A DNA stretch of 8,079 nucleotides. Origin: Serpentinimonas sp. GTDB lineage: Bacteria; Pseudomonadota; Gammaproteobacteria; Burkholderiales; Burkholderiaceae_C. The notes under the pieces are model-generated. The model was given only the letters and a program-made list of their open reading frames with translations. It had not been told where the DNA came from and made no database searches. Of the stretch, positions 1-6,217 are shown piece by piece. Each line of letters starts with the position of its first letter. The first letter of the stretch is position 1. The translations under genes were made by a program, and so were the position numbers. Where the stretch lies: positions 1 to 8,079 of the forward strand of contig JALOSG010000151.1 in the NCBI GenBank assembly GCA_025458665.1. Reading direction: 5' to 3'.

Positions 1-54
1 GCGCCCAAGGTGGCGAAGTTCCGAAAGACGTTCGCCAGGCTTGCCAAGTAGGTG

Positions 55-936
55 TCAGCTGCTGCCAAGGCGTGCCTGCAACCTGGGAAAAAAGATGATG
101 ACCGCCAGGCCCCCCAGCACCAGCGCACAGGCGCCCAGCTTCCAGCCCGGCATCGCCTCGCCCAGCAGCAGGGCCGAGGCGCCCATGCCGAACACCGGCA
201 CCAGCAACGCCATGGGCGTGACGGTGGCTGCCGGGTGGCGCGACAGCAGCCAGTTCCAGGCGCCGTAGCCAAACAGCGAGTTGCCCAGCGCCTGCCACAG
301 CACCGTGGCCCAGGTGGTGGCGCTGGCCGCCTGCAGCGCACGGCCGATGGCGGCAGGTCCCTCGAACACCAGGCTCAGCGCCAGCAGCGGCGGCACCGCG
401 AACACGCTGCTCCACACCACAAAATGCAGCATGTTGACGCGGCCCACCGACTTGGCGACCAGGTTGGCACAGGCCCAGAAGAACGCAGCCGCCAGCACCA
501 GCGCCAGGCCCAGCCAGGTCACCTGACTGCCCAGGTTGAAAGCGATCAGCAACAGTCCGCCCAGCGCCATCAGCAGGCCCACCACCTGGAATCCGCGCAC
601 CCGCTCTTTGAGCAGCAGCAACGACAGGCCGATGGTGAAGAACACCTGCAGCTGGATCACCAGCGAGGCCAGCCCGGGCGAGATGTGGCCCTGGATCGCC
701 AGGTAGAGCAGGCCGAACTGGCCCACGCCCAGCAGCACGCCAAACGCGGCGAGTGAACGCCAGGCCACCGCCGGGCGCGGCATGAACAGAAGCCAGGGCA
801 GGGCCGAGAGCGCGAAGCGCAGGGTGGCAAACAGCAGCGGCGGCATGCCGCCGTCCAGCCCCCAGCGAATCACCACGAAGTTGGTGCCCCAGACAAAGAC
901 CACCGCCAGGGCGAGCAACAGGTGGTTCAAGGGCAA
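55..936 (-). CDS. eamA: EamA-family (DMT superfamily) metabolite exporter, probable O-acetylserine/cysteine exporter
   Basis: This is a 293-residue inner-membrane protein with about ten hydrophobic segments arranged as two EamA repeats, the normal size for the family. The first repeat opens with WGTNFVVIRWGL (residues 16-27) and contains PGLASLVIQLQVFFTIG (87-103) and a KER turn (110-112). The second ends in PMALLVPVFGMGASALLLGE (241-260). These blocks resemble what I remember of E. coli EamA (YdeD), which exports cysteine and O-acetylserine, so that substrate is plausible but unproven; other DMT exporters look similar. The start is a TTG at 936, chosen because GGAG lies 7 bases upstream (947-944) and no ATG fits; a second TTG at 930 is the alternative. 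The gene follows znuA by 67 bases on the same strand, with a strong hairpin between them, so it is probably separate from the zinc operon. No promoter was identified. Confidence 0.92.
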   Translation of the reverse strand: MPLNHLLLALAVVFVWGTNFVVIRWGLDGGMPPLLFATLRFALSALPWLLFMPRPAVAWRSLAAFGVLLGVGQFGLLYLAIQGHISPGLASLVIQLQVFFTIGLSLLLLKERVRGFQVVGLLMALGGLLLIAFNLGSQVTWLGLALVLAAAFFWACANLVAKSVGRVNMLHFVVWSSVFAVPPLLALSLVFEGPAAIGRALQAASATTWATVLWQALGNSLFGYGAWNWLLSRHPAATVTPMALLVPVFGMGASALLLGEAMPGWKLGACALVLGGLAVIIFFPRLQARLGSS

Positions 937-971
937 AGCGGGACTCCGTCAGCAAAGGGCCGGTCAGTGTA

Positions 972-1001
972 GCCCTGTGCTGGCGGGTAGCCGCACAGGG
1001 C
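972..1001 (-). terminator. Hairpin after znuA, probable terminator without a U-tract
   Basis: A perfect 9-bp inverted repeat, GCCCTGTGC (972-980) and GCACAGGGC (993-1001), encloses a 12-base loop. It starts 3 bases after the znuA stop codon, where the zinc operon should end. No run of T follows on the minus strand, so it is not a textbook Rho-independent terminator. It could be a weak terminator or an RNA 3'-end stabiliser, or it could reduce read-through into the exporter gene. Confidence 0.5.
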
Positions 1002-1003
1002 GG

Positions 1004-1960
1004 TCACTGCCCCTGAACAGCCTGCGTCAGTGCGGTGGTGTTGGCGCGCATCATGGCCAGGTAGGTGGGCGCGGTCCCCTGGCGGTCAGACAGCGCATCC
1101 GAGAACAACGCACCCGCCGGTTTCACGCCGGTCTCGCGCCCGATCTGCGCGATCAGGCGCGGGTCGGAAATGCTCTCGACGAACAGGGCTTTGATGTTTT
1201 CTTTTTTGATCTGCCGCACCAGTTGCGCCACGCCCCTGGCCGAGGCTTCGCTCTCGGTGCTCACGCCCTGCGGCGCCAGAAAGCTCACGCCGTATTCTTT
1301 GGCGTAGTAAGCAAACGCGTCGTGCGAGGTGATGACCTTGCGCTGTGCCGCCGGGATCACGGCCCACGAGGCGCGGATATCGGTGTCCAGCGCCTTGAGT
1401 TCAGCGCTGTAGGCGGCGGCGTTGCGCTGGTAGCTGTCGCAACCGGCAGCGTCCACGGCGCACAGGCCCTTGGCGATGTTGGCCACGTAGGCCATGGCGT
1501 TGGGCACGCTTTGCCAGGCGTGCGGGTCGATCTCGCCGTGGTCGTGTCCATGGCCTTTTTTGCTGTGGCTCTTGTGGTCGTGTCCGTGCGCTGCTTCGGC
1601 TTCGATGGGCTTGATGCCTTCGCTGACCACCACGTGGCGGCCCTTGTAGCTGGCGGTGTTGAGCAGGCGGCTCATCCAGCCCTCGAAGCCCAGGCCGTTG
1701 GAGAACACGATCTGCGCCTGGCCCACCTGCCTGGCCTGCGAGGGCTTGGGTTGGAACACATGGGCGTCACTGCCGGGGCCGACCAACACCTCGACCGCCA
1801 CGCGTTCCCCGCCGACCTGTTTGACCAGGTCGCCCAGGATGCTGAAGCTGGCCACGGCCTTGATGGGGGCGGCGGTCTGGGCCAGCAGCGCGGGGCTCGC
1901 GGCGAACGAGGCGAGGCCGATGGTGGCAGCGATGAGGTGACGGCGCGATGGGGTGGACAT
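1004..1960 (-). CDS. znuA: Zinc ABC transporter periplasmic binding protein (ZnuA type)
   Basis: This 318-residue cluster A-I metal-binding protein captures zinc in the periplasm and hands it to the ZnuB permease. The N-terminus carries a twin-arginine-like signal (SRRHLIA, residues 5-11), a hydrophobic stretch and a likely cleavage site near 24-30, so Tat export is possible. Expected metal ligands are visible: His67 in DAHVFQPKPSQ, His147 in DPHAWQ, His213 in SHDAF, and Asp288 in FSDALS. A His/Asp-rich loop (about 125-141, with GHDHKSHSKKGHGHDHG) precedes the second ligand. Such loops are typical of zinc rather than manganese binders, which is why zinc is preferred. The ATG at 1960 has AGGAG 5 bases upstream. 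The gene is last in the znuC-znuB-znuA order, 16 bases after znuB. Two cysteines (167, 174) flank a short segment and may form a disulfide. Confidence 0.95.
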   Translation of the reverse strand: MSTPSRRHLIAATIGLASFAASPALLAQTAAPIKAVASFSILGDLVKQVGGERVAVEVLVGPGSDAHVFQPKPSQARQVGQAQIVFSNGLGFEGWMSRLLNTASYKGRHVVVSEGIKPIEAEAAHGHDHKSHSKKGHGHDHGEIDPHAWQSVPNAMAYVANIAKGLCAVDAAGCDSYQRNAAAYSAELKALDTDIRASWAVIPAAQRKVITSHDAFAYYAKEYGVSFLAPQGVSTESEASARGVAQLVRQIKKENIKALFVESISDPRLIAQIGRETGVKPAGALFSDALSDRQGTAPTYLAMMRANTTALTQAVQGQ

Positions 1961-1976
1961 GGGGGCTCCTTGGGTT

Positions 1977-2882
1977 TCAGGCTTGCAGATGGGACGAGGC
2001 GGGGCGCTGGTGGCGCAGCGCGCCGTGGGGTGCGAGCAGCAGCGAGAACAGGTAGGCCACGCCCAGGCTGAGCACGATCACCGGGCTGGTGGGCAGGTCG
2101 GCGTGGTACGAGACCAGCAGGCCGACGAGGCTGGCGGCCAGCGCCAGCGCGGTGGCCAGCAGCAGTAGAGGGCCGAGGCGGCGCACCCAGAAGCGCGCGG
2201 TGGCCGCGGGCAACACCATGATGCCCACCGCCATGAGCGTGCCCAGCGCATGGAACCCGGCCACCAGGTTGATGACCAGCAGGCCCAGAAATCCGTAATG
2301 CGCCACCGGGCTCCAACGGCTGACCTGGCGCAGAAAACCCGGGTCCAGGCATTCCAGCACCAGCGGACGGTAGAGCAGGGCGAGCGATGCCAGCGTGACC
2401 GCGCTGATGCCGCCCAGCAGCAGCAACGCCGCGTCGTCCAGCGCGAGCACGGTGCCGAACAGCACGTGCAGCAGGTCCACGCTGTTGCCGCGCACCGAGA
2501 CGATGAGCACGCCCAGCGCCAGCGAGAGCAGGTAGAAGGCCGCGAGGCTGGTGTCTTCGCGCAGCACGGTGTTGCGCGAGACCAGGCCGGAGCCCACCGC
2601 CACCGCCAAACCGGCGAACACGCCGCCAATCGTCATGGCCGTGAGCGACAAGCCCGCCACCAGATAGCCAATGGCCGCGCCCGGCAGGATGGCGTGGGCC
2701 ATGGCGTCGCCGGTCAGGCTCATGCGGCGCAGCATCAGGAACACCCCCACCGGCGCAGCGCTGAGCGACAGCGCCACGCAGCCTAGCAGCGCGCTGCGCA
2801 TGAAGCCGAATTCCAGCAGCGGGCCCAACAAGGCGTTGTTCAGCAGCCAGCCCATGGCGGGCGATGTGGCGAGTTCGTTCAT
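1977..2882 (-). CDS. znuB: Zinc ABC transporter permease (ZnuB, ABC-3 family)
   Basis: This 301-residue integral membrane permease of the ABC-3 family forms the zinc path through the inner membrane, presumably as a dimer with ZnuC. It has about eight hydrophobic helices. Family blocks are visible: LMLRRMSLTGDAMAHAILPG (residues 49-68, the cytoplasmic loop that docks to the ATPase), GTLMAVGIMVLPAATAR (214-230), and YHADLPTSPVIVL (259-271) near the C-terminus. The reading frame stays open upstream, but the ATG at 2882 is the real start: it gives a normal family N-terminus, has GAGG 7 bases upstream (2893-2890), and overlaps the znuC stop as ATGA (2882-2879), which implies translational coupling. 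Longer versions would add only an arginine-rich sequence that is the shadow of the znuC tail. Confidence 0.95.
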   Translation of the reverse strand: MNELATSPAMGWLLNNALLGPLLEFGFMRSALLGCVALSLSAAPVGVFLMLRRMSLTGDAMAHAILPGAAIGYLVAGLSLTAMTIGGVFAGLAVAVGSGLVSRNTVLREDTSLAAFYLLSLALGVLIVSVRGNSVDLLHVLFGTVLALDDAALLLLGGISAVTLASLALLYRPLVLECLDPGFLRQVSRWSPVAHYGFLGLLVINLVAGFHALGTLMAVGIMVLPAATARFWVRRLGPLLLLATALALAASLVGLLVSYHADLPTSPVIVLSLGVAYLFSLLLAPHGALRHQRPASSHLQA

Positions 2883-3730
2883 GGCAGCGCCTCGGCCGGT
2901 TGGCTGCGCCCATGGGTTGGACTGTGGGGATGCGGGTGGCCGTGGCTGTTGTGGTGATCGTGATCGTGGACCTCGGCCGCCGGCGCTGGCGCCGCGCACA
3001 GCGGTGCGTCGTCGTCGAACGCTTCGTGCATGCGCTGCGCCTGCGCCCAATGCGCTTCGGTCAGCACCTCATTGGTGGGGCCATAGGCCACCAGCTCGCG
3101 CGCCAGCAGCAGCGTGAGCGGGAAGTGCGCGCGCACCTGCGCCAGGTCGTGCAGCACCACGATCACCGTCTTGCCCTGTTGTTGCCAGCGGTGCAGCAGT
3201 GCGAGCAAATCCGCGCTGGTGCGGTTGTCCACGGCGGCGAACGGCTCGTCGAGCAGCACCACCGGCGCGTCTTGCAAGATCAGCCGGGCAAACAGCGCGC
3301 GCTGCAGTTGGCCGCCCGACAGCGTGTCCAGCCCGCGCGATTCGAAACCGGTGAGGCCCACCGCCGCCAGCGCTTCGTCGCACAGTCGGCGGTGTTCGGC
3401 GTTGAAACGGCCCAGCGCGCCCACCCGGTGCCACAGGCCCATGGCCACCGTGCGCCGAACGTCGATGGGAAAACTCGCGTCCAGCCCGTTGTGTTGCGGC
3501 AGCCAGGCCACGCGCTGCCCGGCCAGGCCGCCCACCGTGCCGCTGATGGGGCGCAACCCGCCCGCCAGCGCTTTGATGAGGCTGGACTTGCCCGCGCCGT
3601 TGGGCCCGACCAGTGCCACCAGCGAACCCGGCTCGATGCGCAGGCTCACATGGTGCACGGCGGGGTGCCGGTCGTAGCCGAGGGTGAGGTTGTGCAGCGC
3701 TATCACCGGAGCGTGTTGGGGGTCGGCCAT
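2879..3730 (-). CDS. znuC: Zinc ABC transporter ATPase (ZnuC) with His-rich C-terminal tail
   Basis: This 283-residue ATPase powers the zinc importer at the cytoplasmic face. Walker A is GPNGAGKS (residues 42-49), the Q-loop glutamine is Gln79 in WLPQHNGLDASFPI, the signature is LSGGQ (137-141), Walker B is VVLLDEP (157-163) and the switch histidine is His194 in LHDLAQV. FPIDVRRTV after the Q-loop is typical of metal-type ATPases. After the domain ends (about residue 235) comes a proline/alanine stretch and a tail with ten histidines (255-273, VHDHDHHNSHGHPHPHSPTH), which could bind zinc in the cytoplasm. The ATG at 3730 is the only sensible start. It lacks a clear ribosome site and lies 19 bases from the left operator. 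The frame remains open far upstream, but that part overlaps zur on the other strand and shows no family similarity. It is the first gene of the znuCBA operon, divergent from zur. Confidence 0.95.
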   Translation of the reverse strand: MADPQHAPVIALHNLTLGYDRHPAVHHVSLRIEPGSLVALVGPNGAGKSSLIKALAGGLRPISGTVGGLAGQRVAWLPQHNGLDASFPIDVRRTVAMGLWHRVGALGRFNAEHRRLCDEALAAVGLTGFESRGLDTLSGGQLQRALFARLILQDAPVVLLDEPFAAVDNRTSADLLALLHRWQQQGKTVIVVLHDLAQVRAHFPLTLLLARELVAYGPTNEVLTEAHWAQAQRMHEAFDDDAPLCAAPAPAAEVHDHDHHNSHGHPHPHSPTHGRSQPAEALP

Positions 3731-3748
3731 GGGTGCGGTGGGATTAAA

Positions 3749-3770
3749 CTGTTGCAACTCAATTGCATTA
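3749..3770. promoter_or_regulatory. Candidate Zur operator, znuC-proximal copy
   Basis: This 22-base element contains the interrupted palindrome TGCAA-CTCAA-TTGCA (3753-3767, centre 3760). The same 22 bases recur inverted at 3791-3812 with four differences, all transitions. It lies 19 bases before the znuC start, between a Zur-like regulator gene and a zinc uptake operon, which is the usual site for Zur control. The AT-rich character contrasts with the surrounding GC-rich DNA. The assignment to Zur is inferred from position and symmetry. Confidence 0.7.
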
Positions 3771-3791
3771 ATGCGCGATAAGGCCGATAGT
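3763..3791 (+). promoter_or_regulatory. Weak candidate promoter for the zur operon
   Basis: A possible -35 TTGCAT (3763-3768) and -10 GATAGT (3786-3791) are separated by 17 bases. They match the sigma-70 consensus at only 3 and 4 of 6 positions. The -35 would overlap the left operator and the -10 would abut the right one, so a bound repressor would block it. The assignment is tentative. No equally good pair was found for the znuC direction. Confidence 0.25.
3765..3774. repeat. Perfect 10-bp palindrome GCATTAATGC in the divergent control region
   Basis: GCATTAATGC reads identically on both strands and overlaps the right end of the left operator. It could add to protein recognition there or be incidental in an AT-rich stretch. 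Confidence 0.4.
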
Positions 3792-3812
3792 AACGCAACC
3801 GAGTTGCAATAG
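3791..3812. promoter_or_regulatory. Candidate Zur operator, zur-proximal copy
   Basis: This is the inverted partner of the 3749-3770 element and matches it at 18 of 22 positions. It contains GCAAC-CGA-GTTGC (3795-3807). The equivalent centre is 3801, 41 bases from the other centre, close to four helical turns, so both sites would face the same side of the DNA. It ends 14 bases before the zur ATG, covering the likely transcription or translation start. This suggests autoregulation of the zur operon. Confidence 0.68.
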
Positions 3813-3826
3813 AGCAAGGCAAGACC

Positions 3827-4339
3827 ATGTCCGTCCGTTCCGCCAAAGAGTCCGTCGCCGTGCCGCCTGAGATCCAGTCCCGGCTGGAAGCCGCCGGCTT
3901 GCGCCGCACCCTGGCCACGCGCGCCGTGCTCGGGCTGTTCCTGGCGAATCCGCAGGGCACGCTGAGCCATGCGCAGGCGCTGGCCTCGCTCACCGCGCGC
4001 GGGCTGGGCGTCAACCGCGTGACGCTCTACCGCCTGCTGGACCGGCTGGCCGCTTGCGGCGTGTTGCAGCGCCACGCCGACGATGGCGCGCGCACCTGGC
4101 GCTTTGGCCTGGCCGACACCGGCGACGGCCTGGCGCCGCGCTTCGAATGCGACGCCTGCCACCGCCAGTTCCGCCTGACCGAAGGCAGCGCACCGACGCA
4201 GGCCGTGGCCAGCGACCTGTTTCGCACGCTCGCCGGTCTGGGCCACCAGGGCCTGCGGCTGGACGTGGCGATCCATGGCACCTGCGCCAGCTGCGTGCCG
4301 GACGCAGCCACTGGGCCGGAACCGGAGCCGCAGCCTTGA
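3827..4339 (+). CDS. zur: Fur-family transcriptional regulator, probable zinc uptake regulator Zur
   Basis: This 170-residue DNA-binding repressor of the Fur family probably binds its operators when loaded with zinc. Residues 14-85 form the winged helix: RLEAAGLRRTLATRAVLGLFL leads to the recognition segment VNRVTLYRLLDRLAACGVL (62-80), equivalent to the Fur family's tVYR.L..L...G. The dimerisation half keeps the two structural zinc pairs, CDAC (108-111) and CASC (153-156, in HGTCASC). The usual histidine cluster just before the first pair is absent; the sequence there is GLAPRFECDACHRQF. The C-terminus ends in an acidic/proline tail (PEPEPQP). The ATG at 3827 has AAGG 7 bases upstream. It is divergent from znuCBA and its stop overlaps the TTG start of the next ATPase gene, so it heads a coupled operon. 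Context favours Zur over Fur, Mur or PerR. Confidence 0.88.
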   Translation: MSVRSAKESVAVPPEIQSRLEAAGLRRTLATRAVLGLFLANPQGTLSHAQALASLTARGLGVNRVTLYRLLDRLAACGVLQRHADDGARTWRFGLADTGDGLAPRFECDACHRQFRLTEGSAPTQAVASDLFRTLAGLGHQGLRLDVAIHGTCASCVPDAATGPEPEPQP

Positions 4340-4995
4340 TCGAGACGCGCGGTCTGCGGCACACCTACCCCGGCGGGTCGGCGCTGCAGTTTGATGATGT
4401 GGCGGTGTCGCAAGGCGACACCTTGCTGCTGCGCGGCGCCTCCGGCAGCGGCAAATCCACCTGGCTGGCCCTGGCCGCCGGGCTGCTGACGCCGCAGACG
4501 GGCGAGATGGTGGTGGCCGGTCAGCCGGTGGCCGCGCTCGGCGCCGGTGAACGCGACCGCTGGCGCGCGCGCTGCATCGGCTTCCTGCCGCAGAAACTGT
4601 TGCTCAGCGAGGCGCTGAGCGTGGCCGACAACCTCGCGCTGGTGTATTTCGCCAGCGGCCTGGGCGTGGACCGCGCGGCCATCGCGCGGGCGCTGGACGC
4701 GCTCGGTCTCGGGCCGCTGGCTGCGCGCCAACCGGCGCAGCTCTCGGGCGGCCAAGCGCAGCGCGTGGCCCTCGCACGGGCCTTGTTGCTGCGCCCCCAG
4801 GTGCTGCTGGTGGACGAGCCCACCGCCAGCCTGGACGACGCGGCCTGCACCGCCTCACTGGGCTGGCTGCAGCAGGGCGCGGCGCAGACCGGCGCCACGC
4901 TGGTCATTGCCACCCACGACGCGCGCGTGGTGCAGGCCCTGCCGCAGGCCCGCACACTCGGTTTTCGCGCGCCGGTGCCGGAGGCCCTGGCGTGA
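4336..4995 (+). CDS. ABC transporter ATPase, LolD/MacB-like, Zur-linked
   Basis: This 219-residue ATPase belongs to the LolD/MacB/FtsE group, which drives permeases of the FtsX type rather than classical importers. Walker A is GASGSGKST (34-42), the Q-loop is FLPQ (Gln86), the signature is LSGGQ (136-140), Walker B is VLLVDEP (156-162) and the switch histidine is His194 in ATHDARVV. The start is taken as the TTG at 4336, whose bases overlap the zur stop (TTGA). GGAG lies 8 bases upstream (4324-4327), and no ATG or GTG in the frame leaves a complete N-terminus (IETRGLRHTYPGG). The gene overlaps the following permease as GTGA. It should form the nucleotide-binding half of a complex with that permease. 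Its substrate is unknown; co-transcription with zur suggests a role under zinc limitation. Confidence 0.9.
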   Translation: MIETRGLRHTYPGGSALQFDDVAVSQGDTLLLRGASGSGKSTWLALAAGLLTPQTGEMVVAGQPVAALGAGERDRWRARCIGFLPQKLLLSEALSVADNLALVYFASGLGVDRAAIARALDALGLGPLAARQPAQLSGGQAQRVALARALLLRPQVLLVDEPTASLDDAACTASLGWLQQGAAQTGATLVIATHDARVVQALPQARTLGFRAPVPEALA

Positions 4996-6212
4996 ACGTG
5001 CCCGGCCTGTCCTGGCAGTACCTGTGGTCGCGCCCGCTGGCCTCGGCGCTCAACCTGCTGCTGCTCACGCTGGGGCTGGCGTCCATGGCCTTTGTGCTGA
5101 TCGCCAAAGACCAGATCGACAACGCCTTCGAGCGCGACCTGGCCGGCATTGACGTGGTAGTGGGCGCCAAAGGCAGCCCGATGCAACTGATCCTGGCCGG
5201 GGTGTTCCACATGGACGTGCCACCGGGCAATGTGCCGCTGGCCGAGGTGCAGGCGCTGGCCTCTCATCCGCAGGTGGCGCAGGTCATTCCGCTCAGCCTG
5301 GGCGACAGCGTGGCGGGCTTTCGCATCGTCGGCACCCACACCGATTACCTGGCGCACTACCGCGCCACGCTGGCACAAGGCACGCTCTGGACCGCACCCA
5401 TGCAGGCGGTGATGGGCGCGCAGGTGGTGCAGGCCACGGGTGTGCAACTCGGCCAGACCTTCACCGGCACCCACGGCATGGGTGGCGGCGGCGGCCACGA
5501 GCACGCCGACATGCCCTACACCGTGGTTGGCCTGCTTGCGCCTTGCGGCTGCGTGCTCGACCGGCTGGTGTTGACCGACACCGCCTCGGTGTGGGAGGTG
5601 CACGAGGGTCTGGCGCCCGGCGAATTCGAGAGCCTGTCGCCCGAAGACCGCGAGGCCATCCAGGCCGAGCGCGAAGTGACGATGGCGCTGGTGCGCTACA
5701 ACACGCCCATGGCGGCGATCGGCTTTCCGCGCTTTGTCAACTCCACCACCAAGATGCAGGCCGCAGCGCCCGCGCTGGAAATCACCCGCTTGCTGTCGAT
5801 GGTGGGCGTGGGCACCCGGGTGCTGCAGGGCATGGGCGCGGTGCTGTTGCTGGTGGCCGCGCTGTCGGTTTTCATCGCGCTGTGGAGCGCGGTGCGCGAG
5901 CGCCGGGCCGACATCGCCATGCTGCGCATGCTGGGCGCGCCACCCCGCAAGGTGGGCGCGCTGCTGTTGTGCGAAGCGCTGTGGCTGGCCCTGCTGGCCA
6001 GCGCACTGGGCCTGCTGGCCGCGCAGGGCCTGGCCGCCCTGGTCGGCTGGTGGTGGATGCCCGAGCAGGGCCTGACGCTCAGCGGCTGGCACTGGCCGAC
6101 CGCGCTCGCGGGCGTGCCGCTGGCCGCGGTGGCGGTGGCCCTGGTCGCCGCCGCCGTGCCAGCCCTGAGTGCCTACCGGGTGGACGTGACTTCCCTTCTT
6201 CAATCGAGGTAA
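4992..6212 (+). CDS. ABC transporter permease, FtsX/MacB-like, Zur-linked
   Basis: This 406-residue permease has MacB/FtsX topology: one helix near the N-terminus (18-38), a large periplasmic domain (about 40-275), then three helices (about 277-299, 322-350, 368-392). The conserved cytoplasmic loop VRERRADIAMLRMLGAPPRK (301-320) and the terminal PALSAYRVDVTSLLQ (390-404) are typical of the family. The periplasmic domain holds a Gly/His loop, HGMGGGGGHEHADMPY (161-176), closely followed by PCGC (184-187). Both are plausible metal or redox sites. The start is a GTG at 4992 with GGAGG 7 bases upstream (4980-4984), overlapping the ATPase stop. A GTG at 4998 is the alternative. MacB-type proteins use ATP to move a periplasmic partner mechanically, so this complex more likely acts on an exported protein or outer-membrane client than as a simple zinc channel. 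A similar Zur-controlled permease exists in the Pseudomonas PA4065 region. Confidence 0.88.
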   Translation: MNVPGLSWQYLWSRPLASALNLLLLTLGLASMAFVLIAKDQIDNAFERDLAGIDVVVGAKGSPMQLILAGVFHMDVPPGNVPLAEVQALASHPQVAQVIPLSLGDSVAGFRIVGTHTDYLAHYRATLAQGTLWTAPMQAVMGAQVVQATGVQLGQTFTGTHGMGGGGGHEHADMPYTVVGLLAPCGCVLDRLVLTDTASVWEVHEGLAPGEFESLSPEDREAIQAEREVTMALVRYNTPMAAIGFPRFVNSTTKMQAAAPALEITRLLSMVGVGTRVLQGMGAVLLLVAALSVFIALWSAVRERRADIAMLRMLGAPPRKVGALLLCEALWLALLASALGLLAAQGLAALVGWWWMPEQGLTLSGWHWPTALAGVPLAAVAVALVAAAVPALSAYRVDVTSLLQSR

Positions 6213-6217
6213 ACCGC

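Noticed and set aside
1..51. Possible C-terminal end of a plus-strand gene (APKVAKFRKTFARLAK, then stop at 49-51)
   Set aside because: Only 16 codons are visible, with no recognisable motif, and the minus strand is also open here. Plausible, but not supportable as a feature.
782..2071. Long plus-strand open frame opposite eamA and znuA
   Set aside because: Antisense shadow in GC-rich DNA. It is rich in Gly, Ala, Arg and His, shows no family motif, and crosses the terminator and both real genes.
2883..3050. Extended N-terminus of znuB
   Set aside because: The extra residues are Arg/Pro/Ser-rich and overlap the znuC coding end. The ATG at 2882 has a good ribosome site and the ATGA overlap.
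3731..4276. Long N-terminal extension of znuC into the zur gene
   Set aside because: The frame happens to stay open, but the extension overlaps zur on the other strand, would run through both operators and has no ABC similarity. The ATG at 3730 gives a standard N-terminus.
5470..5510. Gly-codon run in the permease as a possible tandem repeat or CRISPR-like feature
   Set aside because: It is a simple in-frame Gly-rich loop within a conserved periplasmic domain, with no repeat-spacer structure.
4521..6203. Very long minus-strand open frame (560 codons) opposite the ABC ATPase and permease
   Set aside because: The opposite strand encodes clear Walker and FtsX motifs. The minus-strand product is a low-complexity Gln/His/Arg/Gly sequence typical of a shadow frame.
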